Source: JAUIEH01 sp964483375
GTDB taxonomy: Bacteria; Pseudomonadota; Alphaproteobacteria; Caulobacterales; Maricaulaceae
Assembly: GCA_964483375.1 (NCBI GenBank)
Contig: CAZABJ010000087.1
Location: 1 to 6,678, forward strand
DNA: 6,678 bases
Direction: 5' to 3'
The position numbers and the translations under genes are program-made. The notes below the pieces were generated by a model. The model did no database searches. It had not been told where the DNA came from and worked only from the letters and a program-made list of their open reading frames with translations. Within the stretch, counting starts at the first letter, position 1, and every line of letters begins with the position of its first letter. Of this stretch, positions 5,469-6,678 are shown in pieces.

Positions 5469-6079
5469 GCGCTCTCCTCCTCAGCTTTTTCGTCGCCAGG
5501 AAGGACGTATTTCGCACCCTCCCAAGGCGACAGAAAATCGAAATCGCGGAATTCCTGAACCAGTTTCACCGGCTCGTAGATCACCCGTTTGCGCTCCTCA
5601 TCGTAGCGCACTTCCACATAGCCGGTGAGCGGGAAATCTTTCCGGAACGGATGTCCGTCAAAGCCATAATCGGTGAGAATGCGCCGCAGATCGGGATGAC
5701 CGTCAAACAACACCCCATACATGTCGAACGCCTCGCGCTCGAACCAGTCGGCGGCGGGAAACACGTCGGTGACGCTGGGGACCGGGGTTTCGTCATCCGC
5801 CGAAATCTTCACCCGCACGCGCTGGTTCTGCTTGGGCGAAAGCAGATGATAGACGATTTCGAACCGCTCGCTCCGCTCGGGGTAGTCCACCCCGCAAATG
5901 TCTATCAGGCAGGAGAATTGACAGCTCGAATCGTCGCGCAACCACCGCAGCGCCTCAACGATGCGCTCCCTCTGGAACGTCAAAGTGAGTTCGCCGCGAG
6001 CGACCGACCAGCCGTCCAGGATCCGATCCTGATTGGCCGCGACATGTTCGCCCAGTTCGCGCATCGCCGCGTCGGTCAT
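5465..6079 (-). CDS. nuoC: NADH-quinone oxidoreductase subunit C (NuoC), 30-kDa subunit
   Basis: NuoC (30-kDa/NDUFS3 type) is a structural subunit of the connecting module of complex I, packing against NuoD and NuoB on the cytoplasmic side; it carries no cofactor. The 204-residue product is full length for the unfused alphaproteobacterial and mitochondrial form. The family signature is clear: FEREAFDMYGVLFDGHPDLR at about residues 113-132, followed by RILTDYGFDGHPFRKDFPLTG at 133-153. An upstream FEIVYHLLS strand (73-81) also fits. The tail is acidic (GDEKAEEESA). ATG at 6079 overlaps the stop of the 188-aa gene (ATGA), and AGAGGGA lies just upstream. The next gene starts within the nuoC stop. 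No defects are seen. Confidence 0.98.
   Translation of the reverse strand: MTDAAMRELGEHVAANQDRILDGWSVARGELTLTFQRERIVEALRWLRDDSSCQFSCLIDICGVDYPERSERFEIVYHLLSPKQNQRVRVKISADDETPVPSVTDVFPAADWFEREAFDMYGVLFDGHPDLRRILTDYGFDGHPFRKDFPLTGYVEVRYDEERKRVIYEPVKLVQEFRDFDFLSPWEGAKYVLPGDEKAEEESA
5474..5482 (-). promoter_or_regulatory. Shine-Dalgarno of the 70-aa membrane protein, inside the nuoC 3' end
   Basis: The minus strand reads GAGGAGGAG, 5 nt before the GTG at 5468. The same bases encode the Glu-rich end of NuoC. This near-ideal site supports the GTG start and efficient reinitiation after nuoC. Confidence 0.65.
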
Positions 6080-6642
6080 GCTTCCCTCTCCCCATGCGCC
6101 TGAGCGCTCAGCGCCGCCAGAACCGCCGGGCGCCCCGCGCTATCAAGCTCAACCAGGCTTACCTCGGCCTGACCGGCCTCAACCAACCACGGCTTGGCGC
6201 GCACGTCCAAATATAGACCTCCTGCCCCCGGCCGCCCTCCAAACGCCAAATCCCCGCCCAGACCGAACGGCAGACCGCCGATGGCGTCGGCCTCCGGATC
6301 CTGGCCAAACCCCACCGCGTCGGTCAGCAGAACCTGAGCCTTAGCCTGCGCCGGCGCAGGCACTCCCCAAGCGGACGCGAGAAACCGGAGCAAAGCGTCC
6401 GTCGGGCCGCCCAGCGACAGCCACCGCCACGCGCTCTGATCGGGCGGCGGCGCGGCGATGGCGAAACCCAACGTTTCGCCGTTGTCGTTTTCAGCCAGCG
6501 CGATCAAACGCGCCACCCGCGCGCGTTGCGAGCAGGGCCGGCCGGTTTCGTCGACATACTGGCCGTCAAAGGTCCAGACTGCCTCGCCGGAGTCGGTTCT
6601 ACGCTCGTCCCGCATGTCGTGGAGGATGGAGATCGGGGCCAT
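6076..6642 (-). CDS. Hypothetical soluble protein, 188 aa, between nuoB and nuoC
   Basis: The product is not recognised. It is a 188-residue protein with no signal peptide or membrane helix. The first third is polar and mixed (EAVWTFDGQYVDETGRP), the middle has a Trp-rich stretch (SAWRWLSLGG) and a helical LLRFLASAWG segment. A glycine-rich block lies at about residues 120-143 (GGLPFGLGG and FGGRPGAGG), and the end is Ala-rich. It has a single cysteine and no recognisable catalytic or metal motif. ATG at 6642 is 5 bp after the nuoB stop with a weak AGG upstream; a Met at residue 10 lacks a ribosome site. Its stop overlaps the nuoC start (ATGA), so translation of nuoC is probably coupled to it. 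nuoB and nuoC are usually adjacent, so a gene inserted exactly here is noteworthy. No function is assigned. Confidence 0.75.
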   Translation of the reverse strand: MAPISILHDMRDERRTDSGEAVWTFDGQYVDETGRPCSQRARVARLIALAENDNGETLGFAIAAPPPDQSAWRWLSLGGPTDALLRFLASAWGVPAPAQAKAQVLLTDAVGFGQDPEADAIGGLPFGLGGDLAFGGRPGAGGLYLDVRAKPWLVEAGQAEVSLVELDSAGRPAVLAALSAQAHGEREA

Positions 6643-6647
6643 AAGAC

Positions 6648-6678
6648 CTAACGCTCGATCGAGCCCTCGCGGCGGATT
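6648..6678 (-). CDS. nuoB: NADH-quinone oxidoreductase subunit B (NuoB), last codons only
   Basis: Upstream of the 188-aa gene the minus strand reads IRREGSIER followed by TAG at 6648-6650. This matches the C-terminal end typical of alphaproteobacterial and mitochondrial-type NuoB (an IRR.G.IER ending), the subunit that carries the 4Fe-4S cluster N2. Only nine residues plus part of a codon are visible. The call therefore rests on this short ending together with the position ahead of nuoC. Confidence 0.8.
   Translation of the reverse strand, partial: IRREGSIER

Noticed and set aside
5459..6103. Plus-strand ORF of 214 aa opposite nuoC
   Set aside because: It is fully antisense to NuoC, whose signature motifs are intact; it has no independent support.

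Overview
The window is an internal piece of a respiratory complex I (nuo) operon from a GC-rich alphaproteobacterium, and every gene is on the minus strand. Reading in the direction of transcription, from high to low coordinates, the order is: the last codons of nuoB, an unknown 188-aa protein, nuoC, a 70-aa single-pass membrane protein, a GFA-family zinc protein, a putative lipoprotein, nuoD, a SnoaL-like protein, an unknown 164-aa protein, a 134-aa membrane protein, nuoE, a 72-aa two-pass membrane protein, and the first 235 codons of nuoF, which runs off the left edge. The alphaproteobacterial placement rests on three things: separate (unfused) nuoC and nuoD, mitochondria-like NuoB, NuoD and NuoE sequences, and extra reading frames scattered between nuo genes, as known from Paracoccus and Rhodobacter. 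Order and genus cannot be fixed from this window.

Right part (6678 to about 4220): nuoB, the 188-aa gene, nuoC, the 70-aa gene, the GFA gene, the lipoprotein gene and nuoD follow each other with 4-bp stop/start overlaps (ATGA or GTGA) or gaps of 3 to 14 bp, so they should be co-transcribed and translationally coupled. NuoB, NuoC and NuoD form the connecting module that carries electrons to quinone.

Middle part (4222 to 1632): nuoD is followed by three non-canonical genes (SnoaL-like, 164-aa unknown, 134-aa membrane protein) with gaps of 14 to 31 bp. A 107-bp spacer with overlapping inverted repeats then separates the last of them from nuoE. It is the only gap longer than 31 bp.

Left part (1631 to 1): nuoE, the 72-aa membrane protein and nuoF. 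NuoE and NuoF form the NADH-oxidising tip (2Fe-2S cluster, FMN and NADH site).

Four canonical subunits in the window (NuoB end, C, D, E) plus partial NuoF are interleaved with eight non-canonical genes. This is the main point of interest: the genes are locked into the operon but most are unrecognised, and the small membrane proteins and the lipoprotein are candidates for lineage-specific accessory subunits or assembly factors. No RNA genes, mobile elements, CRISPR arrays or convincing terminators were seen, and no gene-free stretch exceeds about 110 bp.
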